Origin: Desulfobacterales bacterium
GTDB lineage: Bacteria; Desulfobacterota; Desulfobulbia; Desulfobulbales; BM004
Reading direction: 5' to 3'
NCBI GenBank assembly: GCA_021647905.1
Contig: JAKITW010000014.1
Location: 1 to 46,465, forward strand
Length of the DNA stretch: 46,465 nucleotides
The notes below the pieces were generated by a model. The model worked only from the letters and a program-made list of their open reading frames with translations. It was not told where the DNA came from and searched no databases. Position numbers and translations under genes: made by a program. Position 1 is the first letter of the stretch. The number at the start of each line of letters is the position of its first letter. Positions 37,144-46,380 of this stretch are shown piece after piece.

Positions 37144-38844
37144 ATGGCGAAGCGAATAGTAATTGACCCGATCACCAGGATCGAAGGACATCTCCGCATC
37201 GACTGCGAGATCGACGGGGGCAAGGTGACCAATGCCTGGTCCTCGGGCCAGATGTGGCGCGGATTCGAGCTGATCCTCAAGGGCCGCGACCCCAGGGACG
37301 CCTGGGTCATCACCCAACGAATCTGCGGGGTCTGCACAACGGTCCACGCGCTGGCCTCGGTGCGTACGGTTGAAAATGCCCTGGGCATGGAGGTCCCCCT
37401 CAATGCCCAGTACATCCGCAACCTGATCATGGCCGCCCACGGGATCCATGACCATATTGTCCATTTTTACCATCTCTGCGCCCTGGACTGGGTGGATATC
37501 GTCTCGGCCCTTTCCGCCGACGCCCGGGCCACGGCCAAGCTGGGCCAGTCCCTGTCCGACTGGAAACGCAACAGCTACCAGGAGATCAAGGGGGCCCAGG
37601 AACAGCTCCAGACCCTGGTCGATTCCGGCCAGCTCGGTATTTACGGCAGCGGCTACTGGGGTCATCCGGCGATGAAACTGTCGCCCGAGGTCAACCTGCT
37701 GGCCGCCACCCATTATCTCCAGGCCCTGGAATACCAGCGCAACGTCAACAAGGTGGTGGCCATCCTGGGCAGCAAGACCCCCCATATCCAGAACATGGCG
37801 GTGGGCGGGGTGGCCAATGCGATCAACCTGGACAGCCCCTCCACCCTGAACATGGAACGGCTCTACAAGGTCAAGACCCTGATCGACGAGGCGAACGACT
37901 TTATCAAAAAGGTGCTGCTGGTGGACGTGGCCGCGGTGGGCGCGATGTACGCCGACTGGACCGCAATCGGCGCCGGGGTCACCAACTACCTGGCCGCGCC
38001 GGACATGCCGATGGATACCAGGGGCACCACCTTTTCCCTGCCCGGCGGCTACATTCCCAACGGCGATATCTCCAGGTTCACCGAGATCACCAGCTTCCAG
38101 GACAAGTTCTTTGAGGACAATGTCCAGGAATCGATCAAACATTCCTGGTACGACGGCGACTGGACCCGGCACCCTTACCAGGGGGAGACCGTGCCCAAGT
38201 ACACCGACTTCCAGGACAACGGCAAGTACTCCTGGGTCAAGGCCCCGACCTTCCAGGGCGAGCCGGCCCAGGTGGGCCCGCTGGCCAACGTGCTTACCAT
38301 GTTCGCCGCCGGCCACAAGCCGACCCAGAAGTATACCACCCAGATGCTGGATAGGGTCAGTTCCCTGGTCGGGTCCAAGGTCGGGATCCCGGCCCTGCAT
38401 TCGACCATCGGCCGGATCGCGGCCCGGGCCGTGCGCTGCGCCGTGTTGAACGATACCATGAAGGAACAGTGGACCGCCCTGGTCAACAATATCGCCAGCA
38501 ACGACATGACCACCTTCAACCCGCCCACCTTCCCCTCCGGAATCCAACAGGGGTTCGGCTACCATGAGGCGCCGCGCGGCATCCTCTCCCACTGGATCAT
38601 AATCGAGAACGGCAAGATCAAGAACTACCAGGCCGTGGTACCCTCCACCTGGAACGCCGGGCCGCGCAACGGCAAGGACGCTCTCGGCCCCTACGAGTCG
38701 GCCCTGCTGGGCACCCCGGTGGCGGATCCGGAAAAACCGCTGGAGGTGCTCCGCACCATTCACTCCTTTGACCCGTGCCTGGCCTGCGCCATTCACCTGG
38801 TGGACAAGGAGAACAAGGAGATCGTCAAGGTCAGGGCGCTGTAG
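37144..38844 (+). CDS. hybC: [NiFe] hydrogenase large subunit (HybC type)
   Basis: 566 residues. Active-site motifs RICGVCTTVH (Cys61 and Cys64) and DPCLACAIH (Cys545 and Cys548) bind Ni and Fe(CN)2CO. The C-terminal His551 is followed by a 15-residue tail removed by the protease encoded next, so the nickel site is the ordinary Cys type, not selenocysteine. Group 1 membrane-bound uptake hydrogenase. GGGAGG precedes the ATG. Confidence 0.97.
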   Translation: MAKRIVIDPITRIEGHLRIDCEIDGGKVTNAWSSGQMWRGFELILKGRDPRDAWVITQRICGVCTTVHALASVRTVENALGMEVPLNAQYIRNLIMAAHGIHDHIVHFYHLCALDWVDIVSALSADARATAKLGQSLSDWKRNSYQEIKGAQEQLQTLVDSGQLGIYGSGYWGHPAMKLSPEVNLLAATHYLQALEYQRNVNKVVAILGSKTPHIQNMAVGGVANAINLDSPSTLNMERLYKVKTLIDEANDFIKKVLLVDVAAVGAMYADWTAIGAGVTNYLAAPDMPMDTRGTTFSLPGGYIPNGDISRFTEITSFQDKFFEDNVQESIKHSWYDGDWTRHPYQGETVPKYTDFQDNGKYSWVKAPTFQGEPAQVGPLANVLTMFAAGHKPTQKYTTQMLDRVSSLVGSKVGIPALHSTIGRIAARAVRCAVLNDTMKEQWTALVNNIASNDMTTFNPPTFPSGIQQGFGYHEAPRGILSHWIIIENGKIKNYQAVVPSTWNAGPRNGKDALGPYESALLGTPVADPEKPLEVLRTIHSFDPCLACAIHLVDKENKEIVKVRAL

Positions 38845-38883
38845 CAGGGCATCACGCTGATAATCGAAGCAAACGAGGCGGTT

Positions 38884-39441
38884 GTGGACATACTGGTACT
38901 GGGAATCGGCAACGTCCTGCTCATGGACGAGGGAGTCGGGGTCAAGGCGGTGGAGGAACTGGACCGGCGCTACAGCTTTCCCCAAGGGGTGGAGCTGCTG
39001 GACGGCGGCACCTCGGGCATTGAGTTGCTCACCCATATCCGCAACCGGGATGCGGTGATCATCATTGATGCGATGACCTGGGGCCGGCGGCCCGGCAGCG
39101 TTGGCAGGGTCGAGGGCCGCGATGTTCCCGCCGCCTTCCTGACCAGGATATCGCCCCACCAGCTCGGGCTGTCCGACCTGCTGGCCGCGGCCATGCTCAC
39201 CGACGAGTTGCCCGGGCATCTGGTGCTCTTCGGGGTCGAGCCCCAATTCCTGGAGGCGGGTTTTTCCCTGTCCCCGGCAGTGACGGCGAATTTCGAAAAG
39301 CTGCTCACCGCGGTGCTCGACGAGTTACGCCGCCTCGGCTGCGACGAAATCCAGCCGCAGACCAGGACAATTACTCCCAGCCCCTGGGCCTACAGCCTGC
39401 ATAATGGTAACGCCTGCTGTCCCGGCAAGGAACCGAGCTGA
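38884..39441 (+). CDS. hybD: Hydrogenase maturation protease (HybD/HyaD type)
   Basis: 185 residues from GTG 38884 (MDILVLGIGNVLLMDEGVG). The nickel-sensing acidic residues are visible as Glu in MDEGVG and Asp in IIIDAMTWG, with a family His in RISPHQLG. It cuts the C-terminal tail of the large subunit after nickel insertion. The C-terminus runs about 25 residues past the core and includes a CC pair with no known role. Confidence 0.92.
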   Translation: MDILVLGIGNVLLMDEGVGVKAVEELDRRYSFPQGVELLDGGTSGIELLTHIRNRDAVIIIDAMTWGRRPGSVGRVEGRDVPAAFLTRISPHQLGLSDLLAAAMLTDELPGHLVLFGVEPQFLEAGFSLSPAVTANFEKLLTAVLDELRRLGCDEIQPQTRTITPSPWAYSLHNGNACCPGKEPS

Positions 39442-39484
39442 CGGCCGGACGGCCGGACGGCGTTTTGAGTGTAAGGAGAAAGAG

Positions 39485-40615
39485 ATGACATCTGACCATG
39501 AGATCAAGACCTGGAACCTGAATACGGCCTGGCTGCTCCTGTTCATCATCATCGGCGGGGCGGTGGCGCTCTACCGGTTGAGCCAGGGACTCGGGGCCGC
39601 CACCAACTTGAACGACAGCTATCCCTGGGGCTTATGGCTCGGTTTCGACGTGCTCGGCGGGGTGGCCATGACGGCCGGCGGTTTCATCATTGCCGCGGCC
39701 ATCTACCTGTTTAACTGGAAAAAATACCAACCCATTATCAGGCCCGCGCTCCTGACCGCCTTTCTCGGCTACCTGATGGAGATCCTCGCGGTATTTCTGG
39801 ACATCGGCCATCCGTTCCGGATCTGGCACCCGGCGGTGATGTGGCAGCGCCACTCGGTGATGTGGCTGGTGGCCATCCTGGTCATCCTCTACACCATCAT
39901 CCTGACCATCGAGGCCAGCCCGATGCTCCTGGAACGGTTGCAGTGGAACAAGACCAGGAAAACGTTGAACAGGATCATGATCGGGGTGGTGATCTTGGGG
40001 GTGATGTTCTCCGTGCTCCACCAGTCTTCCCTGGGCGCGCTCTTCCTGATCGCGCCCTCCAAGATGTCACCCCTCTGGTTCACCTGGTTCCTGCCCTATT
40101 TCTTCCTGATCTCGGCCGTTGCCATGGGGCTGGCCATGGTCGGCGCCGAGGCGATGCTGAGCGCCAAGGCCTTCAACCACAAGGTGGATGACGAAATCTT
40201 CTTCGGCCTGGCCCGGGGCCTGATTATCACCCTGACCATCTATTTTCTGCTGAAGCTCTACTTCCTGATCACCAATACCGGAATCAGCGCCGCATTCGAC
40301 GGCAGCCTGGGCGCCAACATGTACCTGCTGGAGATGGCCGGCGGAGTGGTCCTCCCCCTGGTCCTGCTGGGGATCAAGCAGATCCGCACCAACCTGACCG
40401 GTATCTTCTCGGTCAATATCCTGGTGATCACCGGGGTGCTGGTCAACCGTTTGAACGTCTGCCTGTTCAGTATGCAGGAGTACAACGCCACCCAGCGGGG
40501 CGCTGATTATTTCCCCTCGGCAATGGAATTCATGATCACCCTGGGGATCATCTCTTTCGGGCTCCTGCTCTTCAAGCTGGCGGCCAAACATCTGCCGCTT
40601 TTTGCCGAGGCCTGA
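39485..40615 (+). CDS. hybB: HybB/NrfD-type membrane subunit
   Basis: 376 residues, about ten membrane helices. The quinone-reducing integral membrane partner of HybA, linking H2 oxidation to the quinone pool. NDSYPWGLWLGFDVLGGVAMTAGGF and VMFSVLHQSSLGALFLI are NrfD/HybB signatures. The start ATG 39485 follows AAGGAG by seven bases. Last gene of the hydrogenase operon; a terminator lies 29 bases on. Confidence 0.95.
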   Translation: MTSDHEIKTWNLNTAWLLLFIIIGGAVALYRLSQGLGAATNLNDSYPWGLWLGFDVLGGVAMTAGGFIIAAAIYLFNWKKYQPIIRPALLTAFLGYLMEILAVFLDIGHPFRIWHPAVMWQRHSVMWLVAILVILYTIILTIEASPMLLERLQWNKTRKTLNRIMIGVVILGVMFSVLHQSSLGALFLIAPSKMSPLWFTWFLPYFFLISAVAMGLAMVGAEAMLSAKAFNHKVDDEIFFGLARGLIITLTIYFLLKLYFLITNTGISAAFDGSLGANMYLLEMAGGVVLPLVLLGIKQIRTNLTGIFSVNILVITGVLVNRLNVCLFSMQEYNATQRGADYFPSAMEFMITLGIISFGLLLFKLAAKHLPLFAEA

Positions 40616-40643
40616 GTTCACTCGCCCCTGTTACGAAAAAAAG

Positions 40644-40674
40644 AAAGCGGGTCCTGGCCAGGACCCGCTTTTTT
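40644..40674. terminator. Bidirectional terminator between hydrogenase operon and moaA
   Basis: A 28-base perfect palindrome with AAAGCGGGTCCTGG as its left arm (40644-40657), followed by Ts. It is also preceded by an A-rich run, so it can end both the plus-strand operon and the minus-strand moaA. Confidence 0.92.
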
Positions 40675-40752
40675 CGTGGGTGGTAACTCGGCGCTACAAT
40701 TGTCAGCCAGACCCGCGGGCGAGCCGGCAAGACGACTCCGCACAAAAAAATC

Positions 40753-41565
40753 TCAACCGCCGATCTGACGCATGCTGCGGTTCTCGCACATAAGACCGTT
40801 TTCCGGTTTGGCCCGGACCGCGGTCATAACTGATTCCTTGATATTTCCCAGGTCCATTCTGATCTCGTGACTGGAAAAAAGACACGGCTTCAGATAACCG
40901 TCCGCAGTGAGCCGCAGCCGGTTGCAGGAGAGACACTTCGGCGGCCGGTCGGCGCTGATCGCCCCCTGCGGGTCCTTGTGGTCGGCAAGGACAAAATGCT
41001 TGATGGTCTGCAGCCGGAGCCCCTGTTGCCGGCAAAAGAGTTCCATGGTTTCGATCTCCTTGACGGTTGTGGCATCCATCAGCACCATGTTGATCTTGAC
41101 CGGCTCAAGTCCGGCCGCCTTGGCCGCAGCGATCCCGCCAAGCACCTCATCGATATTCCCGCCCCGGGTCAACCCGGCAAAACGGTCCTGGTCCAGGGTA
41201 TCGAGGGAGATATTGATCCGGTCGAGTCCGGCCCCTTTCAACCCCCGGGCCAGTTCCGGGGTGAGGAGAGAACCGTTGCTGGTCATGGAGAGTTCCGCAA
41301 GCCCGGGGATCGCGGCCAGCCTTTCCACCAGCCAGGTGATGTTCTTGCGGACCAGCGGTTCGCCGCCGGTGAGCCTGATCCTGGTGATCCCCAGGCCCAC
41401 CGCGACCCGGGCGATCTGTTCGATCTCCTCGTAGCGGAGGATCTCCGCATAGGGCTTGAGTGGGGCCCCGCCCTCGGGCAGACAGTAGACGCAACGGTAA
41501 TTGCAACGGTCGGTAATCGAGATGCGCAGGTAATTTATTTTCCGGCCAAAGGGATCAACAAGCAT
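40753..41565 (-). CDS. moaA: MoaA, GTP 3',8-cyclase (short form)
   Basis: Radical-SAM enzyme that starts molybdopterin synthesis from GTP. 270 residues, shorter than the usual 320-340. The first cluster motif CNYRCVYC is present, then TGGEPL. A second cluster site is CLSC with a third Cys in LKPCLFS. The C-terminal MRQIGG carries the double glycine needed for catalysis. The missing residues come from the region before the second cluster (after FCRQQGLRLQTIK), a natural short variant rather than a truncation because both ends are intact. Confidence 0.88.
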   Translation of the reverse strand: MLVDPFGRKINYLRISITDRCNYRCVYCLPEGGAPLKPYAEILRYEEIEQIARVAVGLGITRIRLTGGEPLVRKNITWLVERLAAIPGLAELSMTSNGSLLTPELARGLKGAGLDRINISLDTLDQDRFAGLTRGGNIDEVLGGIAAAKAAGLEPVKINMVLMDATTVKEIETMELFCRQQGLRLQTIKHFVLADHKDPQGAISADRPPKCLSCNRLRLTADGYLKPCLFSSHEIRMDLGNIKESVMTAVRAKPENGLMCENRSMRQIGG

Positions 41566-41630
41566 CTTCTCAACAAATCATATGAACGTTTGAACCGCTT
41601 GGACCGTCCTGTTTCAGGTCCGGATAAACA

Positions 41631-41942
41631 TTAACCCGGCATCTCCGCTTCCGGAAAGAGGGCCAGGGTGACTATCGTGCCCCGGGCCAGTCCCTGCAGG
41701 ACGTCCATATGCAGCTCGCGTTTAAAAACCCTGGCGCTGATAATCGATTCCAGGCTGACCATGTTGAGTCCCATGGCCACGGCCGAAATCAGGAAGAAAA
41801 AGGGAATAAATGAATTATACCAGAGGGGCGATAATTTATCAGCCACGATCAGGTAGAGCGCGCCCAGGGAAGACTGGTGGAGCACGGAGAGCATCACCCC
41901 GAACATTACGAAACTTTCAGACCTCCCGGGGGTTGGTGTCAA
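41631..41942 (-). pseudogene. Internal fragment of a HybB/NrfD-type membrane gene
   Basis: About 80 codons (GVMLSVLHQSSLGALYLIVADKLSPLW.. SAVAMGL.. GLARGTIVTLALF) align with the middle of the hydrogenase HybB gene upstream. The flanks (PGRSES and PEAEMPG) are unrelated, and the only start is a TTG without a ribosome site. It is read as a decayed, truncated paralogue. Confidence 0.8.
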
Positions 41943-42032
41943 TCAGATGTTGCCGTGGCTGAAAAAAACTGGTTACCTCTTGTTATCCCTTTTCACAACT
42001 CCATATCCAAATCAAACCAATGGGAATTGATC

Positions 42033-42251
42033 ATGCGTAAGGACAAGACAACTTCAGACGATGCCGCCCTGCCGGCGGAACAGCGCCGGGGGATCGAAAA
42101 AATGATCCTGGAAAATGCCGAAACGGGCCGCCTGCCCTGCGCCAGGGCCTGGGCGATCGCCAAATCTCTCAAGGTACCCTTCCTGGCAGTCGGCCGGACC
42201 GCCGACCGGTTGCAGATCCGCATCAGCCAATGTCAACTGGGTTGCTTTTAA
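42033..42251 (+). CDS. Conserved small protein next to fdhD
   Basis: 72 residues from ATG 42033 with GGGAA nine bases upstream. The C-terminal half LPCARAWAIAKSLKVPFLAVGRTADRLQIRISQCQLGCF looks like a short helical motif ending in CQLGCF. It resembles small proteins seen beside fdhD and moeA in anaerobes; a role in formate dehydrogenase or cofactor handling is inferred from position only. Ends ten bases before fdhD. Confidence 0.7.
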   Translation: MRKDKTTSDDAALPAEQRRGIEKMILENAETGRLPCARAWAIAKSLKVPFLAVGRTADRLQIRISQCQLGCF

Positions 42252-42261
42252 AGGCGCCACG

Positions 42262-43080
42262 ATGAAACCGGCCAACCAGATACTGCTCATCCGGGTAACC
42301 GGCGACCGGGCGGAGGAACGGGTCGATCTCGTGGCCGCGGAGATTGCCTGTACCCTGGTCGTCAACAACCGGGAACTGGTCTCCCTTCTCTGCACCCCCA
42401 CGGAACTCGAGGCCCTGACCCTGGGTTTTCTCCTCTCCGAAGGGTTGCTGGAAGAACGAAATTCCCTGCCGGCAATGGGGGTGGATGAAGAAAAATCCGT
42501 GGTCCGGGTAGAGTTGCCGGACCTGCCCACTGACTGGCAGGACCGCTTCCATAAAAAGACCGTCACCTCGGGCTGCGGCAAGGGCATTACCTTCACCGAC
42601 CCGGGCAGTCTCACTTCCCTGCCCGCGGACCGGAAGCCTATCCATCTGACTACCGGACGGATCCAGGACTTTCTCGCTGATTTCAGAAACCGCTCCCAAC
42701 TGTTCATCAGCACCGGCGGGGTGCACAGCGCGGCCCTGGCCGACAGCACGAAAATCCTACTGTTTGCCGAGGATATCGGCCGCCATAACGCGGTGGACAA
42801 GCTGATCGGCAAGGCATTTCTCCAGGAGATCCCGCTACGGGACAAAATCCTGATTTCCAGCGGCAGGATTTCCGCTGAGATCATGACCAAGGTGGTGCGC
42901 AACAAGATTCCGGTCCTGATCAGCAGAACAGCCCCGACCTGCATGGCCGTCACCCATGCCGAGGACCACGGCGTCACCCTGATCGGCTTTGCCCGGGGCA
43001 ATAGAATGAACATCTACACCCACCCCCTGGGAGTGGTGCTGGACAACCTGACCGGCGATGATAATGAAGAAATCGTATAA
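42262..43080 (+). CDS. fdhD: FdhD, sulfur carrier for formate dehydrogenase cofactor
   Basis: 272 residues. FdhD moves sulfur from a cysteine desulfurase to the Mo/W-bis-pterin cofactor, and formate dehydrogenase is inactive without it. TPTELEALTLGFLLSEGLL, TVTSGCGKGITF, EDIGRHNAVDKLIG, SGRISAEIMTKV and RTAPTCMAVTHAED are family blocks. The canonical CxxC is here C-G-K-G, one of its two cysteines. The ATG 42262 start follows the small gene; the stop overlaps the moeA start by 23 bases. Confidence 0.93.
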   Translation: MKPANQILLIRVTGDRAEERVDLVAAEIACTLVVNNRELVSLLCTPTELEALTLGFLLSEGLLEERNSLPAMGVDEEKSVVRVELPDLPTDWQDRFHKKTVTSGCGKGITFTDPGSLTSLPADRKPIHLTTGRIQDFLADFRNRSQLFISTGGVHSAALADSTKILLFAEDIGRHNAVDKLIGKAFLQEIPLRDKILISSGRISAEIMTKVVRNKIPVLISRTAPTCMAVTHAEDHGVTLIGFARGNRMNIYTHPLGVVLDNLTGDDNEEIV

Positions 43081-44371
43081 AGAATCCAAGCTTCAACAAC
43101 CGCCCGCCGCCCCCCGCGACATGCTGGGCCGGGCCGAGGTCATTCCCCTGGCCGCGGCCCTGGCCCGCCTGAAGGAGAGCCTGGGCCGCTGCCCTCCTGT
43201 TGAGGCGGAAACCGTTAATCTCGAACAGGGACTCGGCCGGGTGCTGGCCGGGCCGATCCGGGCTGATCAGGACCTGCCCTCCCATCCCCGCTCGACAATG
43301 GACGGCTATGCGGTCAAGGCGTCGGCAACCTTCGGCGCCACTGAAGCCATGCCGGTCTATCTCACGGTCAGCGGCGCGGTCCGGATGGGGGAGATAGTCG
43401 CTCGCGGCCCGCGAAACCAGGAGTGTTTCCAGATAGCCACCGGCGGCTATCTGCCGCCGGACACCGACGCGGTGATCATGCTTGAGCATACCGTTGATAT
43501 TGACGGCACCCTGATCGAGGTGACCAGAGCGATGTCACCAGGGGGCAATATCCTGGGCAAGGGCGATGACGTACGCAAGGGGGCCCGACTTCTCGAACCT
43601 GGTGTTGTTCTGCGGCCCCAGGAGCTGGGCCTGCTGGCCGGTCTTGGCAAGACCACCATCCTGGTCCATAAAGAGGTGCGGGTCGGCATCTTTTCCACCG
43701 GCGACGAGATCGTGACCCCTGACCAGACCCCGCCGTTGGGCAAGATCCGCGACATGAACGGTATCAACCTCAACGGCCTGGGCCGCCAGGCAGGCGCCCG
43801 CTGCCGCTATTACGGCATTGTCCGCGACCGGGAAGCGGATTTTGCCGCGCTCCTGGAAAAGGCCCTGGCGGAGAATGATCTGGTCCTCTTTTCCGGGTCC
43901 AGTTCGGTGGGGGTCCGGGACCTTGGCGAACAGATCATCGACCGGATCGCCGATCCGGGGATCATCGTCCACGGGGTGGCGATCAAACCGGGCAAACCGG
44001 TGATCATCGGTTTTGCCGGGCAAAAACCGCTGTTCGGCCTGCCCGGCCACCCGGTATCAGCGGCAGTGGCCTTTGATCTCTTTGTCCGGCCGGCCATCGC
44101 CCATCTCTCGGGCCGCAAGGTCTCACCCCTGCCGGACCGGCCCATGGTCCGGGCCCGGTTGCAAAGAAACCTCAACTCAGCCCCGGGCCGCACCGATTTC
44201 ATCCGGGTGCGGCTCGAAGAAATTAAAGAAACGCCCGGCTTTGCCGCCCATCCGGTGCTGGGCAAATCAGGCGCCCTGTCCACCATGGTCCAGGCCGATG
44301 GTTTTTTCATTATCAAGGAGAGCAGCCAGGGGGTGTATGAGGGCGACCTGGTGGAGGTGTATCTCTACTGA
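43058..44371 (+). CDS. moeA: Molybdopterin molybdotransferase MoeA
   Basis: 437 residues. Inserts Mo or W into adenylylated molybdopterin. STMDGYAVK, PPDTDAVIMLEHT, STGDEIV, the MoCF-type SGSSSVGVRD and KPGKPVIIG.. GLPGHPVSA blocks are all present. It is translationally linked to fdhD. Together with the second, extended MoeA downstream, this may reflect separate molybdate and tungstate insertion, as proposed for other organisms with two MoeA proteins. Confidence 0.94.
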   Translation: MIMKKSYKESKLQQPPAAPRDMLGRAEVIPLAAALARLKESLGRCPPVEAETVNLEQGLGRVLAGPIRADQDLPSHPRSTMDGYAVKASATFGATEAMPVYLTVSGAVRMGEIVARGPRNQECFQIATGGYLPPDTDAVIMLEHTVDIDGTLIEVTRAMSPGGNILGKGDDVRKGARLLEPGVVLRPQELGLLAGLGKTTILVHKEVRVGIFSTGDEIVTPDQTPPLGKIRDMNGINLNGLGRQAGARCRYYGIVRDREADFAALLEKALAENDLVLFSGSSSVGVRDLGEQIIDRIADPGIIVHGVAIKPGKPVIIGFAGQKPLFGLPGHPVSAAVAFDLFVRPAIAHLSGRKVSPLPDRPMVRARLQRNLNSAPGRTDFIRVRLEEIKETPGFAAHPVLGKSGALSTMVQADGFFIIKESSQGVYEGDLVEVYLY

Positions 44372-44460
44372 CAGAGGACTGTGGACGGAAAAAACATGTA
44401 GCAATGGCCGTTGCTTGGAATATAATCTTTTTCTGACCTATGACCCCTGACCCCTGTATA

Positions 44461-46380
44461 ATGAAATCACGCGACATCTACATCAGCAACACACCCCTGG
44501 CCGAGGCCCTTGATCTCTGGCACCAGGCCCTGGCCGATCTTGGCCTGGGCCGGCAGGTGGAAAAAATCCCAGTGGATGACTGCCTGGGCCGGGTCACGGC
44601 AGAACCGGTCTTTGCGCCCCGCTCCACCCCATTCTATAATGCCGCGGCCATGGACGGTATCTGTGTACGTTTCCGCGACACTGTCGGCGCCAGTGAAGCC
44701 GCGCCGATCAGGCTGACCCCGGGACAGTTCATCGAGGTCAACACCGGCAATGCCGTTCCGCAAGGGTTTGACGCGGTGATCATGATCGAGGATATCCAAC
44801 GCACCGACGACAGCGGCGTGGAGATCATTGCCGGCGCCACCCCGTGGCAGCATGTCCGCACCATTGGCGAGGATATCGTGGCCACCGAGCTGATCCTGCC
44901 CGAGGGCCATACCATCCGGCCCATCGACCTGGGCGCCATGCTGGCCACCGGCGTTGATACCGTCACCGTGCATGCCGTCCCGTCGGTGCTGGTGATCCCC
45001 ACGGGCAGCGACGTGGTCCAGCCGGGCGAGGAGCTTGAGCCCGGCAAGATTATCGAGTTCAACTCCAGGATTCTGGCCGGATATCTCCAGGAATGGGGCG
45101 CCGAAGCCCGTCGCGGCCAGGTGGTTGCCGACGATCCCCTGGCCATTAAAGAGGCCCTGCTCGCCGGGGTGGCAGACCATGACCTGGTGATCATCAATGC
45201 CGGGGCCTCGGCCGGGGCCAAGGATTTTACCGCGTCGGTGCTGGCCGGGATCGGCCGGGTGATCGTCCACGGGGTCAATATAAAACCGGGTAAACCGGTG
45301 ATCCTGGCCATTGTTCAGGGGAAACCGGTTATCGGCCTGCCCGGCTATCCGGTATCAGCGGTGCTCACCCAACGGCTCTTTGTCAAGGAACTGATCCATA
45401 CCGCCCTGGGCCAGGCCTCATTGCCGCCGGATCTGCATCCGGCGGTCCTCTCCCGGCCCATCTCCTCAAGGATGGGGGTGGAGGATTTCATCCGGGTCAA
45501 ACTGGGCCGGGTCAACGACACCCTGATCGCAACCCCCACCGGCCGCGGCGCCGGCGCGGTGATGACCCTGGTCCAGGCCGACGGCATCTTGACCATTCCG
45601 GCCGGCAGCGAGGGAATCGGTGGTGGTGAAACAGTCCCGGTCGAGCTGCTCCGCCCCTTGGACGAGGTGGACAACACCCTGGTGTTCATCGGCAGCCACG
45701 ACAATATCCTCGATGTGCTGGCCAATATGCTCCATAAACTGCGGCCGGTTATCCGCCTTTCCTCGGCCCATGTGGGCAGCATGGGCGGGATCATGGCCAT
45801 CCGCCGGGGCGAGGCCCATATTGCCGGCACCCATCTCGTCGATGAAGAGAGCGGTGAATACAATATCCCCTTTATTCAAAAATATCTGGCCGGAATCCCG
45901 CTTAAGCTCATCAACCTCGCCTACCGGGAGCAGGGATTTCTGGTACAGCGCAACAACCCGAAAAATATCAAAGATTTTGAGGACCTGACGCGGGACGATG
46001 TCCGGTTCATCAACCGGCAACAAGGGTCCGGCACCCGGATTTTATTTGATTTGAACCTCAAGAAACAAAACATCCCGGCCGCGCGGATCAACGGCTACGA
46101 CCGGGAGGAGTATACCCACATGAACATCGCCTCCGCGGTTGCCAGCGGGTCGGCCGATACCGGGCTGGCCATCCGCGCCGCGGCCCATGCCCTTGATCTG
46201 GACTTTATCCCGGTTGCCAGCGAGCGCTACGACCTGATCATGCCGATTGCCCATCAGGACGACCCGCGGGTCCGGGCCCTGCTGGAGACCATCCGTCATA
46301 ATGAAAAATTCCGCAACACGGTCACCGGCCTGGGCGGCTATGACCTGCGCGACTGCGGCCGGGTAATGTATGAGCAATAG
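44461..46380 (+). CDS. MoeA fused to a C-terminal periplasmic-binding-protein-like domain
   Basis: 639 residues from ATG 44461; a start at 44440 would begin inside a TGACCCC repeat. Residues 1-400 are MoeA (AAMDGICVRF, IPTGSDVV, INAGASAGAKD, GLPGYPVSA). From about 405 to the end comes a LysR-effector-like binding domain (LVFIGSHDNILDVLANML.. RQQGSGTRILFDLNL.. ASAVASGSADTGLAIRAAA). This fusion is found in many anaerobes and archaea; the extra domain is thought to bind an oxyanion or cofactor intermediate. It lies 89 bases after moeA. Confidence 0.92.
   Translation: MKSRDIYISNTPLAEALDLWHQALADLGLGRQVEKIPVDDCLGRVTAEPVFAPRSTPFYNAAAMDGICVRFRDTVGASEAAPIRLTPGQFIEVNTGNAVPQGFDAVIMIEDIQRTDDSGVEIIAGATPWQHVRTIGEDIVATELILPEGHTIRPIDLGAMLATGVDTVTVHAVPSVLVIPTGSDVVQPGEELEPGKIIEFNSRILAGYLQEWGAEARRGQVVADDPLAIKEALLAGVADHDLVIINAGASAGAKDFTASVLAGIGRVIVHGVNIKPGKPVILAIVQGKPVIGLPGYPVSAVLTQRLFVKELIHTALGQASLPPDLHPAVLSRPISSRMGVEDFIRVKLGRVNDTLIATPTGRGAGAVMTLVQADGILTIPAGSEGIGGGETVPVELLRPLDEVDNTLVFIGSHDNILDVLANMLHKLRPVIRLSSAHVGSMGGIMAIRRGEAHIAGTHLVDEESGEYNIPFIQKYLAGIPLKLINLAYREQGFLVQRNNPKNIKDFEDLTRDDVRFINRQQGSGTRILFDLNLKKQNIPAARINGYDREEYTHMNIASAVASGSADTGLAIRAAAHALDLDFIPVASERYDLIMPIAHQDDPRVRALLETIRHNEKFRNTVTGLGGYDLRDCGRVMYEQ

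Noticed and set aside
37042-39246. 734-codon open frame opposite the hydrogenase large subunit
   Set aside because: Shadow of hybC and its neighbours with Gly/His/Asp-rich random composition.
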